The notes under the pieces were generated by a model that searched no databases, was not told the DNA's origin, and saw only the letters and a list, made by a program, of their open reading frames with translations. The translations under genes were made by a program, and so were the position numbers. From NCBI RefSeq assembly GCF_005239225.2, contig NC_133293.1, positions 1,240,001 through 1,304,000 on the forward strand: a stretch of DNA of 64,000 nucleotides, read 5' to 3'. This document shows, piece by piece, positions 1-11,627 of the stretch (its first letter is position 1; each line of letters opens with the position of its first letter). Source of the stretch: Populus alba (lineage: Eukaryota > Streptophyta > Magnoliopsida > Malpighiales > Salicaceae).

Positions 1-148
1 TTATATACAAGTCAAAGCTAAACATTTGAGCCCAAGGCGGCGTCCAACGAGTGCCCACACTGTGCCCCACTTAAGCGACTGAAAAATCGCCGCCTGTTTT
101 CTCCATGAGACAACCGCCACGTAGCTTTTTAATCGTCCACCGTTGATT

Positions 149-1035
149 TTAGCACCGAGTTTGCTGAGGCATCGACTCATCCTGCCCTCTTTCAATATCC
201 ATCTCAGTCGTCCCTGACTCACCACCGCAACTCACAGAGCTAGCCACGTTAGGAGACGCAGCACCTCTTCTTTCCCTACTTAGCATCCTCTTAAAAGACA
301 GCATCCGACTCATTGGCGATCTAAACGCGTGACTCGCTGATGGCGACTCAGTGTTGACTCATCCTCAAAATTCCCATTTCTCCTAGGCACTTCGATGGTC
401 ACCCCGATAAGCTCCACCCGTTTCCTTCTGTCATTAAACGACGACGTAGAAGCCGAACCCACACGATCCTCCTCATGCTGACACGTGGTACCCGAACTGG
501 AACCCGAACCCGGTACCGAAATCCCGCAACCGGGACCATCTTGAACCGGGTTTTCCGTCACCGGCTCAACCGGAGAGCGACAGAGAGGGCACGTGGAGTG
601 AGAATGAAACCACATATCAATACACTCGATGTGGAAGCTATGATTACATTTAGGCAAGGTCCGACCCGTTTCGTTCTCCTGAAACTCGGATAAACAAACC
701 GCACACTCCATCGAATCTTGGTGGGTTTTTCCTGAATACACAAAAACAGGAAGCGATTTTAAGACGGTCTCTTCAAGGCCACGTGTGACTTGAGTTGTGA
801 CAATGGTAGGGTTGTTGGAAGAGTCGACGTAGAATACAAGATGGTTACGGCGGTTGCGGGCATGGCGGATATGGCGCCGCCGTGCGCGGATGAGGTACCA
901 GCGGGCGTAAAGGTGGAGACAAACCATTAAAATGATAACAAGGAAAAGAATAACAACAGCACTCAGCATTATCTTGCCACTTAATGCATAGCCTTCTCTA
1001 AATTCCTTTGGTGGATCTCCCAAGTCCGAGTCCAT
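149..1035 (-). pseudogene. ATL2-like RING-H2 gene copy, frameshifted near its 3' end
   Basis: This is a near-identical copy of the intact gene at 62301-63188. The reading frame opens at the same ATG (1035) and keeps the N-terminal membrane segment, the GLE motif and the whole RING-H2 domain. Around position 348 one T of a run is missing relative to the other copy. The frame then shifts after residue 226 or so and stops at 310-312, giving 241 aa instead of 295. The lost tail is the conserved Ser/Arg-rich ATL2-type C-terminus; its remnant is still readable down to 149. One substitution in the shared part changes Ser to Asn just after the RING. Catalytic residues survive, so a truncated E3 ligase is conceivable, but a sequencing or assembly error is equally possible. 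Confidence 0.85.
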
Positions 1036-1177
1036 TTCTTGATTGTGGTTATGACAGTTGCTGTATGTGTGGAATTATAAGAGGAGAAGAAAGAGAAAGT
1101 GGGTTAGCTTGTAAATGATGAGTAAGAGAATGTTTATGGAGTTGGTACTTGAAGAAGAGAAGTAATAATATAGAACG

Positions 1178-1225
<48 letters not shown>
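1178..1225. repeat. (TA)n(GA)n compound microsatellite, short allele
   Basis: About 25 bp of alternating TA is followed by about 23 bp of GA, upstream of the ATL copy. The partner at 63331-63426 has the same layout but about 39 bp of TA and 57 bp of GA. This locus gives most of the length difference between the two direct-repeat copies. Confidence 0.95.
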
Positions 1226-1227
1226 GA

Positions 1228-2890
1228 CCTAGGCTTCCAGGACGCTTCCAGGCAATGCCTGGGCTTTTTTTATTAGATGTCAACTGCGTGGGCCTAGCCT
1301 ATTAAGGAGAAGACATCAGGCAGGCAAAGGACGAGGAAGAAACCCTAGAACATTCTTGGAAAGAAAGAAACAACAAGATTTAAAAATATATTAAATAAAG
1401 TATTAATAATACTGGCTTGAGTTCAGAACCTCAGCTTCATTTTTCTTCTATACCACCTTTAGCAGATGATCTTCGTCGTCACCGGTAGCTAGCCGAGACT
1501 TTATTTAAGATTCTAATATCGAAGCAATCTCTGTGAAAAATTGCATTTCTCGATTAATTGCGACATTATAAATATTGTTGCTGGAAGCTCTATGAGATGA
1601 TAATTAAGGACAAAAAGATTTTGTAATCATTTACTAGAAATCATTCTCCTTCTTTTAAGAACAATAGTTTTGGATCCTACGCAAATTATTGTTTTTTTGC
1701 CAATATCTAAATAGAAGTTTAATTAAAGAAAAAATAAAGTTTGGTAGCCAAATAGGATCAAATTGCAATATTTAAAGGTACAAGGACCAAAATGAATAGG
1801 CACTAAAACTTTGAAGGCTTAATTGACATACTAAGGGGTGAAATTGAAAGAATTGAAAGTTTAAAGGGTCAATCGAGGGATAAATTGAAGAATTATGAGA
1901 TCAAGGACCAATATGTTAAGCGCATGAAATTTGGGAGCACTTGCAATCGAAGACTCCAGGGGTTAAATTGAAAGGACTGTTAAAGTTTTGACCAATTGAG
2001 GTTTTAATTGCTAGATGTACACGATCAGAGACTAAATTTGAATTAGGGGAATTTAAACCCTAATTGAACTTTGGAAAAAACACGGCCTCGTTTTATTTGA
2101 ATCTGAAAAAAGAAAAGATCTTAGGTGAAGCGATGAGTTTCACCAAAAATATTTGAAATGTCTATACGACGCCGTTGGGAGAAATAAGGAGGCAGCCATT
2201 CTTTTTGTCTCCCCGCATGGCTATACTGGAGGTGCATTAATGCCTCTCGGGCATGTTTTGGACAAAAGGTTCTCTCTCTCACGCGTCCCTCACCCTATAA
2301 AGAACAGTCCCCTCTTTTCATCAGATCATTTACTTTGCTCCCATCCCTTTCCTGGTCTGTGTTTTTCTCAGAGGGCTCCTGAAATTCCATCCAAAAACCT
2401 CTGCCTAATCAGCCAAAAACCAGCATAGACAGATGAGTGTCTTACTTCAGTCTTTAAACTCAGGCAAATAACAGGTACTGTTTACAAAAAAAAACAGTGG
2501 GGATGTCTTTCTGGAGATCAATGGTGATGATCTCGCCAGCCAAAGACTTATTTGCCCCTACTTTCGCCTATAAAAGACCCCTCGAAGAAGGGATTACAAG
2601 AAAAAAAGGAAGGAAGGAAGAAAAAGGGTGAGGCAGTGAGTAGTTCCTGGAAAAGAGCTCTCAAGGTTAAAATCGAGAGAAAACACAGTAGAGAGAGACA
2701 GGAGGAAGAAAAGAAAGTGAAAAGGAATGAAGAGAGTTTTACAGGGAGGAGTATTAAGGAAACAAAAGAAGGAAAAGAGGAATGGCGTGAAAGAGAGACG
2801 TCAGTGACTTAGACAAGAAAATAAAAGGAGGAGAAAACGAAAAAAGGAATTAATGATCTTACCATGGCAGTTCATCCATAGCTAAAGGTG
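1228..2890. other. Noncoding, LTR-like sequence; no gene recognised
   Basis: From about 1700 the text is full of short phrases of the form AAATTGAAAGG, AAGGACCAA and TTAATTG that also fill the U3 parts of the Tat-type LTRs elsewhere in the window. TATA-like boxes (CCTATAAAG near 2293 and CCTATAAAAG near 2567) precede purine-rich tracts, as in those LTRs. I therefore read 1700-2890 as a degraded plus-strand LTR, cut on its right by the Copia insertion. No PBS, PPT or target duplication was located, so limits are uncertain. The open frames in it are low-complexity and show no family resemblance. Confidence 0.4.
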
Positions 2891-2895
2891 GTAGT

Positions 2896-3052
2896 TGTTA
2901 AATAATATTTATATAGTATTATTTATTAAGGGTAGAATAATACTTTCAGTTTAACCTATATATACTTTATTTGTATTTAGGTTAAGTCTATGCATTCATA
3001 ATTATTCAGAATTCTAGCCTCCCTTTTGTGTTTGATCTCAATAAGTTTAACA
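2896..3052 (+). repeat. 5' LTR of the Copia element
   Basis: This 157-bp LTR starts TGTTAAATAATA and ends AAGTTTAACA. It lacks an 8-bp ATATAGAT-type segment found in the 3' LTR. Its length is at the low end for plant Copia elements. Confidence 0.93.
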
Positions 3053-3064
3053 TGGTATCATAGC
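3053..3064 (+). other. Primer binding site, initiator-Met tRNA type
   Basis: TGGTATCATAGC directly follows the 5' LTR. The standard plant Copia PBS complementary to the 3' end of initiator tRNA-Met is TGGTATCAGAGC, so one base differs. Confidence 0.85.
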
Positions 3065-3369
3065 TGATTTTATGAAACGAGACTTAATCCCAAATACATC
3101 TTCGCGGATCCAACTAAACAATTTTTTTTTTTGGAGTGATATTTTGTCTTTCGCTTCTGCAAAATTAGGTATTTCGACAGTTTCTGCAATTATTTTGGTA
3201 TTTCGTCTTCCCTTCAGCATCTGCAATTTGGTATTTGCGTTCAGTTTTTGCAAATTTGTTTTGTGTTTTGGAGTAATCGTATAATTTCGAGAAGAGATTT
3301 GTTTAGTTTCTGCAATTTAGTATTTTGTTTCCGCTGCTTTTGCATTCTGGTTATTTGTGATTGCTGATT

Positions 3370-6300
3370 ATGGCTACTGAAAGAGATGATTCACTTCAGT
3401 CTGTGAGTGTGAGGTTGGATGGGAAGAATTATTCGTATTGGAGTTATGTGATGAGAAATTTTCTTAAGGGTAAGAAGATGTGGGGGTATGTTAGTGGGAC
3501 TTATATGATACCTAAGAATGTTGAGGAGGGAGATGTTGTTTTGATAGATGCATGGGAAGCAAATAATGCAAAGATCATTACTTGGATCAACAATTCTGTT
3601 GAGCATTCGATAGGTATGCAGTTGGCGAAGTATGAGACAGCAAAAGAAGTTTTGGATCATCTACAAAGGTTATTCACACAATCAAATTTTGCAAAACAAT
3701 ATCAATTAGAGAATGACATACGAGCTCTTCATCAGAAGAATATGAGTATCCAAGAGTTTTATTCTGCTATGACAGATCTTTGGGATCAATTAGCTCTTAC
3801 AGAATCAGCAGAATTAAAGGCATGTGGTGCCTATATTGAGCGTAGAGAGCAGCAACGATTGGTACAGTTTTTAACAGTACTTCGCAGTGATTTCAAAGGA
3901 CTTAGGGGTTCAATTCTGCATCGTTCTCCATTGCCTTCTGTTGACTCTGTTGTTAGTGAGTTATTGGCTGAAGAAATACGTCTTCAGTCTTATTCTGAAA
4001 AGGAAATTTTTTCTGCTTCGAATCCTTTAATATTAGCAGTGCCTTCTAAGCCATTCTCTAATCATCAGAATAAGCCTTACACAAGGGTTGGCTTCGATGA
4101 GTGCAATTTCTGTAAACAAAAAGGTCATTCGAAGGCTCAGTGTCCTAAGTTGAGACAGCAGAATCAAGCTTGGAAGTCTGGCAATCAGTCACAATCTAAT
4201 GCTCATAGACCACCTCAGGGTTATAAACCACCACACCACAATACTGCAGCAGTAGCTTCCTCAAATTCTATTACCGATCCTAATATTTTGGCTGAGCAAT
4301 TTCAGAAGTTTCTCTCCTTGCAGCCACAAGCAATGTCCGCTTCTTCTTCCATAGGTCAGTTGCATCATAGTTCCTCAGGTATGTCACACTCTGAATGGGT
4401 CTTGGATTCTGGTGCTTCTCATCATATGTCTCCAGATTCCTCATCTTTTACCTCTGTTTCCCCTTTGTCCTCCATTCTTGTTATGAATGCTGATGGCACT
4501 CCTATGCCCTTAGCAGATGTTGATTTTGTTGTCACACCTCACTTGTCTCTCCCTAATGTTTATCTTATTCCAAAACTCAAATTGAATCTTGCGTCTGTTG
4601 GTCAAATATGTGATTCTGGTGATTATTTAGTTATGTTTTCTGGTTCATTTTGTTGTATACAGGATCTGCAGTCTCAGAAGCTGATTGGGACAGGCCGTAG
4701 AGAGAATGAACTATATATTTTGGATGAGTTAAAAGTGTCAGTTGCTGCTGTTGCCGCTGCTACTACTACCGTTGATTTGTCTTCCTTTCATTTGAGTCTT
4801 TCATCTTCTAGTTTTTATTTATGGCATTCCCGTCTAGGTCATGTTTCATCTTCTCGTTTGAGATTTTTGGCATCCACAGGAGCTTTAGGAAATTTGAAAA
4901 CTTGTGACATTTTGGATTGTAGTGGATGTAAATTGGCAAAATTTTTCGCCTTACCTTTTAATCGAAGTATTTCTGTTTCTTCTTCACCATTTGATTTGAT
5001 TCATTCTGATGTATGGGGACCTTCTCCTGTTGCCACAAAAGGAGGGTCTCGATATTATGTCTCTTTTATTGATGATCATACTCGTTATTGTTGGGTTTAT
5101 TTAATGAAACATCGTTCTGAATTTTTTGAGATATATGCAGCTTTTCGAGCTCTTATCAAAACTCAACATTCTGCTGTGATTAAATGTTTTAGGTGTGATT
5201 TGGGTGGGGAATACACCTCTAATAAATTTTGCCAATTGCTTGCCTTAGATGAAACCATCCACCAAACTTCTTGTACAAATACTCCTGAGCAAAATGGTGT
5301 TGCTGAAAGAAAATATAGGCATATTGTTGAAACTGCTCGTTCTCTCTTGTTGTCTGCCTTTGTTCCTAGTGAGTTTTGGGGAGAAGCTGTTCTTACTGCT
5401 GTAAGTTTAATTAATACAATTCCATTTTCTCATAGTTCGGGTCTATCTCCTTTTGAAAAGTTATATGGGTATGTTCCTGATTATTCCTCATTTAGAGTCT
5501 TTGGTTGTACTTGTTTCGTTCTTCGTCCTCATGTAGAACGAAGTAAGTTATCCTCCCGATCCGCTATTTGTGTTTTTCTAGGCTATGGTGAAGGTAAAAA
5601 GCGTTATCGTTGTTTTGATCCAATAACTCAGAAACTTTATGTGTCTCGTCATGTTGTCTTCCTTGAGCATATACCTTTCTTTTCTATTCCATCCACTACT
5701 CATAACCTAACCAAATCTGATGTTATTAGTATAGATCCGTTTTCTGAGGATTCTGATATCTCTCCCCATGTTCGATCAATTTATACTCATAACTCTGCAG
5801 GTATTGGTACTTTACTCTCTGGCACACCTGAAGCTCCATTCTCATCTACAGCCCCTCAAGCTTCATCTGAAATTGTGGATCCACCTCCACGTCAGTCCAT
5901 CTGTATTTGTAAGTCTACAAAACTACCAGATTTTGCTTATTCTTGTTATTCTTCATCATTTACTTCCTTTTTAGCTTCTATTCATTGTCTCTTTGAGCCC
6001 TCTTCCTATAAAGAGGCAATTCTTGATCCGCTTTGACAGCAAGCTATGGATGAGGAACTTTCTGCTTTGCATAAGACAGATACCTGGGATCTGGTTCCTC
6101 TACCTCCTGGTAAGAGTGTTGTTGGTTGTCGTTGGGTGTATAAGATCAAGACTAATTCTGATGGGTCTATTGAGCGATACAAAGCTAGGCTGGTTGCAAA
6201 AGGATACTCTCAACAGTATGGTATGGACTATGAGGAGACATTTGCCCCGATTGCAAAAATGACTACTATTCGTACTCTTATTGCTGTAGCTTCGATTCGT

Positions 6301-7522
6301 CAATGGCATATTTCTCAGCTTGATGTTAAAAATGCCTTCTTGAATGGAGATCTTCAAGAAGAAGTTTATATGGCACCCCCTCCTGGTATTTCACATGACT
6401 CTGGATATGTTTGTGAGCTTAAGAAAGCATTATATGGTCTCAAACAAGCACCTCATGCTTGGTTTGAGAAATTCTCTATTGTGATCTCGTCTCTTGGCTT
6501 TGTTTCTAGCAGTCATGATTCTGCTCTTTTTATCAAGTGCACTAATGCAGGTCGTATCATTCTGTCTTTATATGTTGATGACATGATTATTACTGGTGAT
6601 GATATTGATGGTATTTCAGTTTTGAAAATAGTGTTGGCTAAACGATTTGAAATGAAGGATTTGGGTCATCTTCGATATTTCCTGGGTATTGAGGTAGCAT
6701 ATTCACCTAAAGGTTACCTTCTTTCTCAGTCGAAATATGTTGCAGATATTCTTGAGCGGGCTAGACTTACAGATAACAAGACTGTTGATACTCCTATTGA
6801 GGTTAATGTAAGGTACTTTTCTTCTGATGGTTTACCTTTGATAGATCCTATTTTATACCGCACTATTGTTGGGAGTTTGGTATATCTCACCATTACTCGT
6901 CCAGATATTGCATATGTTGTTCATGTTGTTAGTTAGTTTGTTGCTTCTCCTACTACTGTTCACTGGGCAGCTGTTCTTTGTATTTTGCGATATCTTCGGG
7001 GTACAGTTTTTCAGTCTTTTACTCTCATCCACCTCTTCCTTGGAGTTGCGTGCATACTCTGATGCTGATCATAGTAGTGATCCCACAGATCGCAAGTCTG
7101 TTACCGAGTTTTGTATCTTTTTAGGTGATTCTCTTATTTCTTGGAAGAGCAAGAAACAATCTATTGTTTCTCAATCATCCACCGAAGCAGAATATCGTGC
7201 CATGACATCTACCACCAAAGAGATTGTTTGGTTACGTTGGTTACTTGTTGATATGGGAGTTTCCTTTTCTCATCCTACTCCTATGTATTGTGACAACCAG
7301 AGTTCTATTCAGATTGCTCACAACTCGGTTTTTCATGAGCGAACTAAGCACATTGAGATCGATTGTCATCTTACTTGTCATCATCTCAAGTATGGCACCA
7401 TTACTTTGCCTTTTGTTCCTTCTTCCTTGCAGATTGCAGATTTCTTTACCAAGGCGCATTCCATCTCTCGTTTTCGTTTTTTGGTTGGCAAACTCTCGAT
7501 GCTTACAGCTGCCGCATCGTGA
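3370..7522 (+). pseudogene. Copia gag-pol polyprotein, two nonsense codons and one frameshift
   Basis: Translation starts at the ATG at 3370. Seen in order: a gag domain; a CCHC zinc knuckle CNFCKQKGHSKAQC from residue 245; the aspartic protease motif LDSGASHHM (active Asp about residue 346); GAG-pre-integrase LWHSRLGHV; integrase core with FIDDHTRY, DLGGEY and PEQNGVAERK; reverse transcriptase with YVDDM (Asp near residue 1070); and RNase H with SDADHSSD, SSTEAEYRA and DNQSSIQIA. A TGA at 6034-6036 sits between integrase and RT, where the family usually has Trp. A TAG at 6934-6936 follows VVHVVS, where Gln is usual. A frameshift near 7015 separates RT from RNase H. The element cannot make a full polyprotein without readthrough, but its untranslated ends are intact and it could be mobilised in trans. 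Confidence 0.93.
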
Positions 7523-7524
7523 GT

Positions 7525-7535
7525 TTGAGGGGAGA
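7525..7535 (+). other. Polypurine tract of the Copia element
   Basis: TTGAGGGGAGA lies directly upstream of the 3' LTR, where the plus-strand primer is expected. Confidence 0.8.
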
Positions 7536-7700
7536 TGTTAAATAATATTTATGTAGTATTATTTATTAAGGGTAGAATAGTACTTTCAGTTTAACCTATA
7601 TATACTTTATTTGTATTTAGGTTAAGTCTATGCATTCATAATATATAGATTATTCAGAATTCTAGCCTTCCTTTTGTGTTTGATCTCAATAAGTTTAACA
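7536..7700 (+). repeat. 3' LTR of the Copia element
   Basis: This 165-bp LTR is collinear with the 5' LTR except for three substitutions and an 8-bp insertion after CATTCATAAT. It is followed at once by the GTAGT target duplication. Confidence 0.93.
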
Positions 7701-7705
7701 GTAGT

Positions 7706-9959
7706 TTGGTTTACTCATGCATATGTATAGCTAAAGGTGTAATCTTATGTGGTTCATTTTCTTCTTTTTCCTTTTCTTTTTCTTCCCTTTACGATCTCAC
7801 TGAATGTGATAAATAGCCATGAGACTTCTTAGTTTAGAGAGAAACCTGTTGTAAGGGAAAAAAAAAAGGGTAAAAAAATGATGCCTTCCTTTCTGTGTTC
7901 TGGTTAGTTTTGTATCATAAAGATATGGTAAAACAGTAGCATAGGAAGAAGAAGAAGTCTGCAACAACTTGGTCTCTTGTGGTGAAGGTTTTAACATGCA
8001 TGATGCGTATATAAGCTTGACAGTGCATATGTTTTTTAGAATGAATTTACATGGTGTGTGTGGGTATGAACTGGAGTTTCAATATTGTGAGGTCCAGTAG
8101 GTGTGCATGATATATGGTATTGTGTATTTAATATGTTATAGAAATAGATTTTATTTTAAGTAGATAAGCGCAAAGAGAACATTAGCCCACCTTGAAAAGG
8201 TTTTGTTATATCTTATAGTATGACGAACACCAAATCAACATACATATTTAGATGTTGGAAGAAAGATATATATATGCGCGTGTGCACCGGGTAGTTGGCA
8301 TTATATAAAATAAATAATTTTTTATTTTTAAAATTAATTAATCAATTATGCATGACATCTTATGTTAAGTTATTCAGTTAATTTCACTGAAAAGTAGCTT
8401 TTTGAACTATACAAATATTTTGGTTTAAAGATATGCATATTTTAAACTTTATAGACACTCTGAAGAGGTGTGTCTTCTAAATTATCTAGACATTTTTGTC
8501 TAAAAAAGTGTTATTTTTTTTATAAATATTAATTTGATATTGATAGAAATCAATTAAGAAAACAATATTATTCTCTCCTTATTTTTTTCCTTACAAACTG
8601 TTTGTTTACGTTAATCTTAAATCAAACAAAATTTTTTAAAAAACTTATAAAAGTTGTTGTTTATAAGTTTAAAGCTTTGTTATATTTCTAAATGTATACT
8701 GATTTAACCCTGCAACAAATATAATGGGGGCAATTAATATTTTAAAAATAATGATCTTTACACCTCAAAGTCTGTTTGCTATTTCCATTGACATAACAAA
8801 CTTAAGGTATTAATCTGCAATGGAGTCCAAGACTATGGTGAATTAAGAGTTTGTGAAGTTAGATTGATACAATCTAAGTAAGGTCAAATTCAGATTTTAT
8901 CGTAAATTTTTCTATCATCCAGTTTTAATCTATTAAGCATAATTCCAAATCAAATTGTTGGATCGAGCTTAAATTTTACCAGAAGAGTCTAGAGATATTT
9001 TTCTATGTTGGGATAAAAATTTCAGGTGAGTCGGAGTTCGTGAAGGCAAGATATAGATCAGAACAAGTGAAGCATTTGTATTCATGATCCTATAATCCTA
9101 TTAGAGCTTGAAAGCATAATTATTGGATCTTGGTTTTGAGCAACTGCACAATGTTGCTATATTGTTTCTCAAAATTAGATTGGTCATGAGAAGAAAATCT
9201 TTCCCAACAATCTAATAACTGACTCACACCCAGAGGTCTTTCATCCAACTTCACATGTTCAGGTAATTAGGACATGAATCTAGTCAACAAGCAATCCCTT
9301 ACATTCCATTAACCCTACTCTAACGCAATCTTCATATCCTTGGTGGTTATATACTCTATCATCTCACATTTTCTATAAGGGATGGTGGAGATGTAATAAG
9401 AACACGATATATAAAGTGAGAGCATGGATGTAAATGACATGTTATTAAGTCATGTCCTAAAGGGTCCATTCTATTAGATAGAATATAACCCATAAAGATT
9501 TAGGTTTGGTTTGTTTATTCATAGAGATTTTTCAAGTTCTAATATCATCTAAATTACCAACGGAGTAATCCAGTCTTTTAAACTTATACACCCGGGTTAG
9601 AGATATAATTCACATAACCAGGCGTATATGGTGGGTTCAATCCGATTAGAAGTTCATGTGAGCATCAATAGACATAAGTCACTCTTTCCACTTAATCTTC
9701 CTTTCTAACCTTAGAAGGGATGATCTAGAGTCTAGAGTTTTTATGGGTTTTGCAGTGATGTGTGTCAAACTCATATAAATAACATGAATGCATATCCAAA
9801 TCAACATGTAAAATATAAAAATTGAATTAAATGAATTAAAATAAACAAATATGAATAAAAGCATGAAATAAAGAATGCAAATAAAATAATTAACTGCTAA
9901 AAAATATATAACAATGAAGGACAAACACATAAAATTGGCTTAACTCAAGTCCCTAATGG
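7706..9959. other. Intergenic AT-rich sequence, no gene recognised
   Basis: No frame with family resemblance is present. From about 8820 to 9700 the base composition is less extreme, which may mark a degraded retroelement LTR, but no terminal motifs or target duplications were found. Confidence 0.5.
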
Positions 9960-10769
9960 AGTCACTACGTTATCATATCGTGATGAGAATCAACGATGAA
10001 ATGGTTTTGGGAAAATAAAGTAATTTTTGGAGTCAGCATTTGGTAATTAAGGAAATTAGAGAATTTAAAATACACAATGGTATAGTCAAAGATTGGGTAT
10101 CGGGTTAGTTGGGCATAAAGATAGACATGCATCGTTCTTATCACATCCTTTCAAATGAAAGGTTATTATTAGTGGTGTTTTTTTTTTTCTAAATTATTCT
10201 ATCTAATAAAATTATGAGTTTAGTCATTGTTTATTTATTTATATTGGACATTGGTCTTTAAAATTGATGATAACCTCATAATTGAAGATTTTACTTATTT
10301 GTTTTTAATATTTTTTTCTTGGATTTAAATAAGACTATGCCTTCTTGTTTTTTCAAAAATCAATTTGGGGTTTACATTTTCCTAATTCAGCTTTGAAAAA
10401 TACAATGAAGTTTTATTTACGTGTAAGAAAAATTTAAAAATCAACAAAGTCTCCGATTACGCAAGGACATTTTGTTTTTTTTTTTTTATCATGTTTGGTA
10501 ATCTAAAAAAGAGAAATATTTGCAGAAAAAAGATTTTTTTAATCCCTTTTTCAAAAACTAGTAATTAGTGACAGAACCCTTTATATTTTAATTTTGGTAA
10601 TAATAATTAGTAATTAGGGTCTGCTATTACCCCAACGGCCAATTACCCACTTTGAGCCCAAGGCCCAAAAAAAAACCACCCCACCAAACCCCACCCCTCC
10701 TCTTCTAAGCAAACCCACAATTAAAAGTCCTCGCTTTGGAGCTACCACAAAGCAAAAATGTCCAGCAAG
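9960..10769 (+). repeat. Duplicated 5' region, outer copy, ending in an abortive start codon
   Basis: This segment and 10770-11640 are tandem copies. Each starts with a repeat-like block (TCATATCGTGAT-GAGAATCA), continues through AT-rich sequence, then reaches a block shared with the promoter and leader of the gene at 11628 (AACGGCCAATTACCCACTTT, GAGCCCAAGGCCC, AAGCAAACCCACAATTAAAA, GAGCTACCACA). The outer copy reaches AAAAATGTCCAGCAAGTC, so it retains the gene's start codon at 10758 and about four codons (Met-Ser-Ser-Lys) before the next copy begins. Shift between copies is 808 bp at the left end and 870 bp at the ATG, the inner copy having about 60 extra bp in the leader. Confidence 0.85.
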
Positions 10770-11627
10770 TCATCATGCTGTCATATCGTGATAAGAATCA
10801 GTGACGAAATAATTTTGACAAAACTTTTGACGTCACCACCTAATAATTAAAAAAAACTAGAGATTTTAAAATGTATAATGATTTATTTAAAAATTGAGTA
10901 TTGTGTTAGTAGTAGTGTATAAGAAAAGAGAGACACCATCTTATTAAGGTTATTATTACTTGTGTTTTTTTTTTTTTCTAAATTATTCTATCTAATAAAA
11001 TTCTAACCTTATTTATTGTTTATTTATTTAAATTTGACACAAATCCTTAAAAATAAAAAAAAACTTGTGATAATTAATGATAACCCTAGAATTGAAGATT
11101 TTAGTGATTTTTTAATATTTTTTCTTGCATTTAAATAAGACTGTGCCTTTTAAAATTTCAAAAATCAATTGGGGTTTAAATTTTTCTAATTCAACTTTAG
11201 AAAATATGATGAATTTTTATTTAAGTGTAAAAACAAAATTAAAAATCAACAAGGTCTCTCTTTATGTATGGACATTTTGATTATTTTTTTTAATCATATT
11301 TGGTAATTTAAAAAAAGAGAAATATTTGCAGAATTTTATTTTTAATTCCTTTTTTTTAAAATAGTAATTAGTGACAAAACCCTTAATTTTGGTAGTAATA
11401 ATTAGTAATTAATAACTAATAATTAGGGTTTGCTATTCCCAACGGCTAATTACCCACTTTGAGCCCAAGGCCCAAAAACCCACCTCTTTCTTTTAGCTCG
11501 CCCCCCTCCTCTCACAAGTATGAAGTCACAACGATATTCTTGCTAAAGCAATTAAATGATCCCTCCTCTCCTATAAAGCAAACCCACAATTAAAAGTCCT
11601 CCGCTTCAGAGCTACCACACAGCAAAA
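10770..11627 (+). promoter_or_regulatory. Promoter and leader of the 11628 gene (inner duplicate copy)
   Basis: This is the copy directly attached to the intact coding region. It shares the blocks listed for 9960-10769 and has a TATA-like CTCCTATAAAGC near 11569, 55-60 bp before the ATG. The outer copy has TTCTAAGC at the matching place and so appears to have lost this TATA-like box. Confidence 0.5.

Larger units (their letters stand above)
1..1797. repeat. Direct repeat, left copy (partner 62154-64000)
   Basis: Position 1 matches 62154 and the match continues, same orientation, to the right end of the window (1797 pairs with 64000). By eye the two copies differ by a few 1-bp indels (near 80, 348, 1690 and 1760), a few substitutions (for example at 549 and 899) and a much shorter TA/GA microsatellite here. 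The repeat covers an ATL RING gene, its 5' flank and the start of an LTR-like noncoding stretch. Both outer limits are unseen: the left edge is cut by the window start and the right copy runs off the window end. It is either a recent tandem duplication with a unit of about 62 kb or two haplotypes of one locus assembled in series. Confidence 0.95.
2896..7700 (+). mobile_element. Ty1/Copia LTR retrotransposon, complete but disabled, with very short LTRs
   Basis: The 4.8-kb element begins TGTTAAATAA and ends TTTAACA, flanked by a perfect 5-bp target duplication GTAGT (2891-2895 and 7701-7705). The parts are: 5' LTR 2896-3052, methionine-tRNA-type PBS, one long gag-pol frame, purine tract and 3' LTR 7536-7700. 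Order GAG-PR-INT-RT-RNaseH defines Copia. The LTRs differ by about three substitutions and one 8-bp insertion, so the insertion is fairly young, yet gag-pol carries two stop codons and a frameshift. It lies in the noncoding stretch between the left ATL copy and the gene of unknown function. Confidence 0.95.

Noticed and set aside
1..225. Minus-strand frame of 74 codons at the window start, also present at 62171-62377
   Set aside because: It overlaps the ATL2 3' end in a different frame and changes between the two copies after a 1-bp indel in the 3' UTR.
2153..2812. Two plus-strand frames (91 and 86 codons)
   Set aside because: One is LTR-like sequence after a TATA box and the other is a purine-rich stretch giving a Lys/Glu/Arg-only peptide. 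Neither has family resemblance.
9679..9930. Minus-strand frame of 83 hydrophobic codons
   Set aside because: The peptide is an AT-rich artefact (Phe, Ile, Tyr runs) without conserved motif or gene context.
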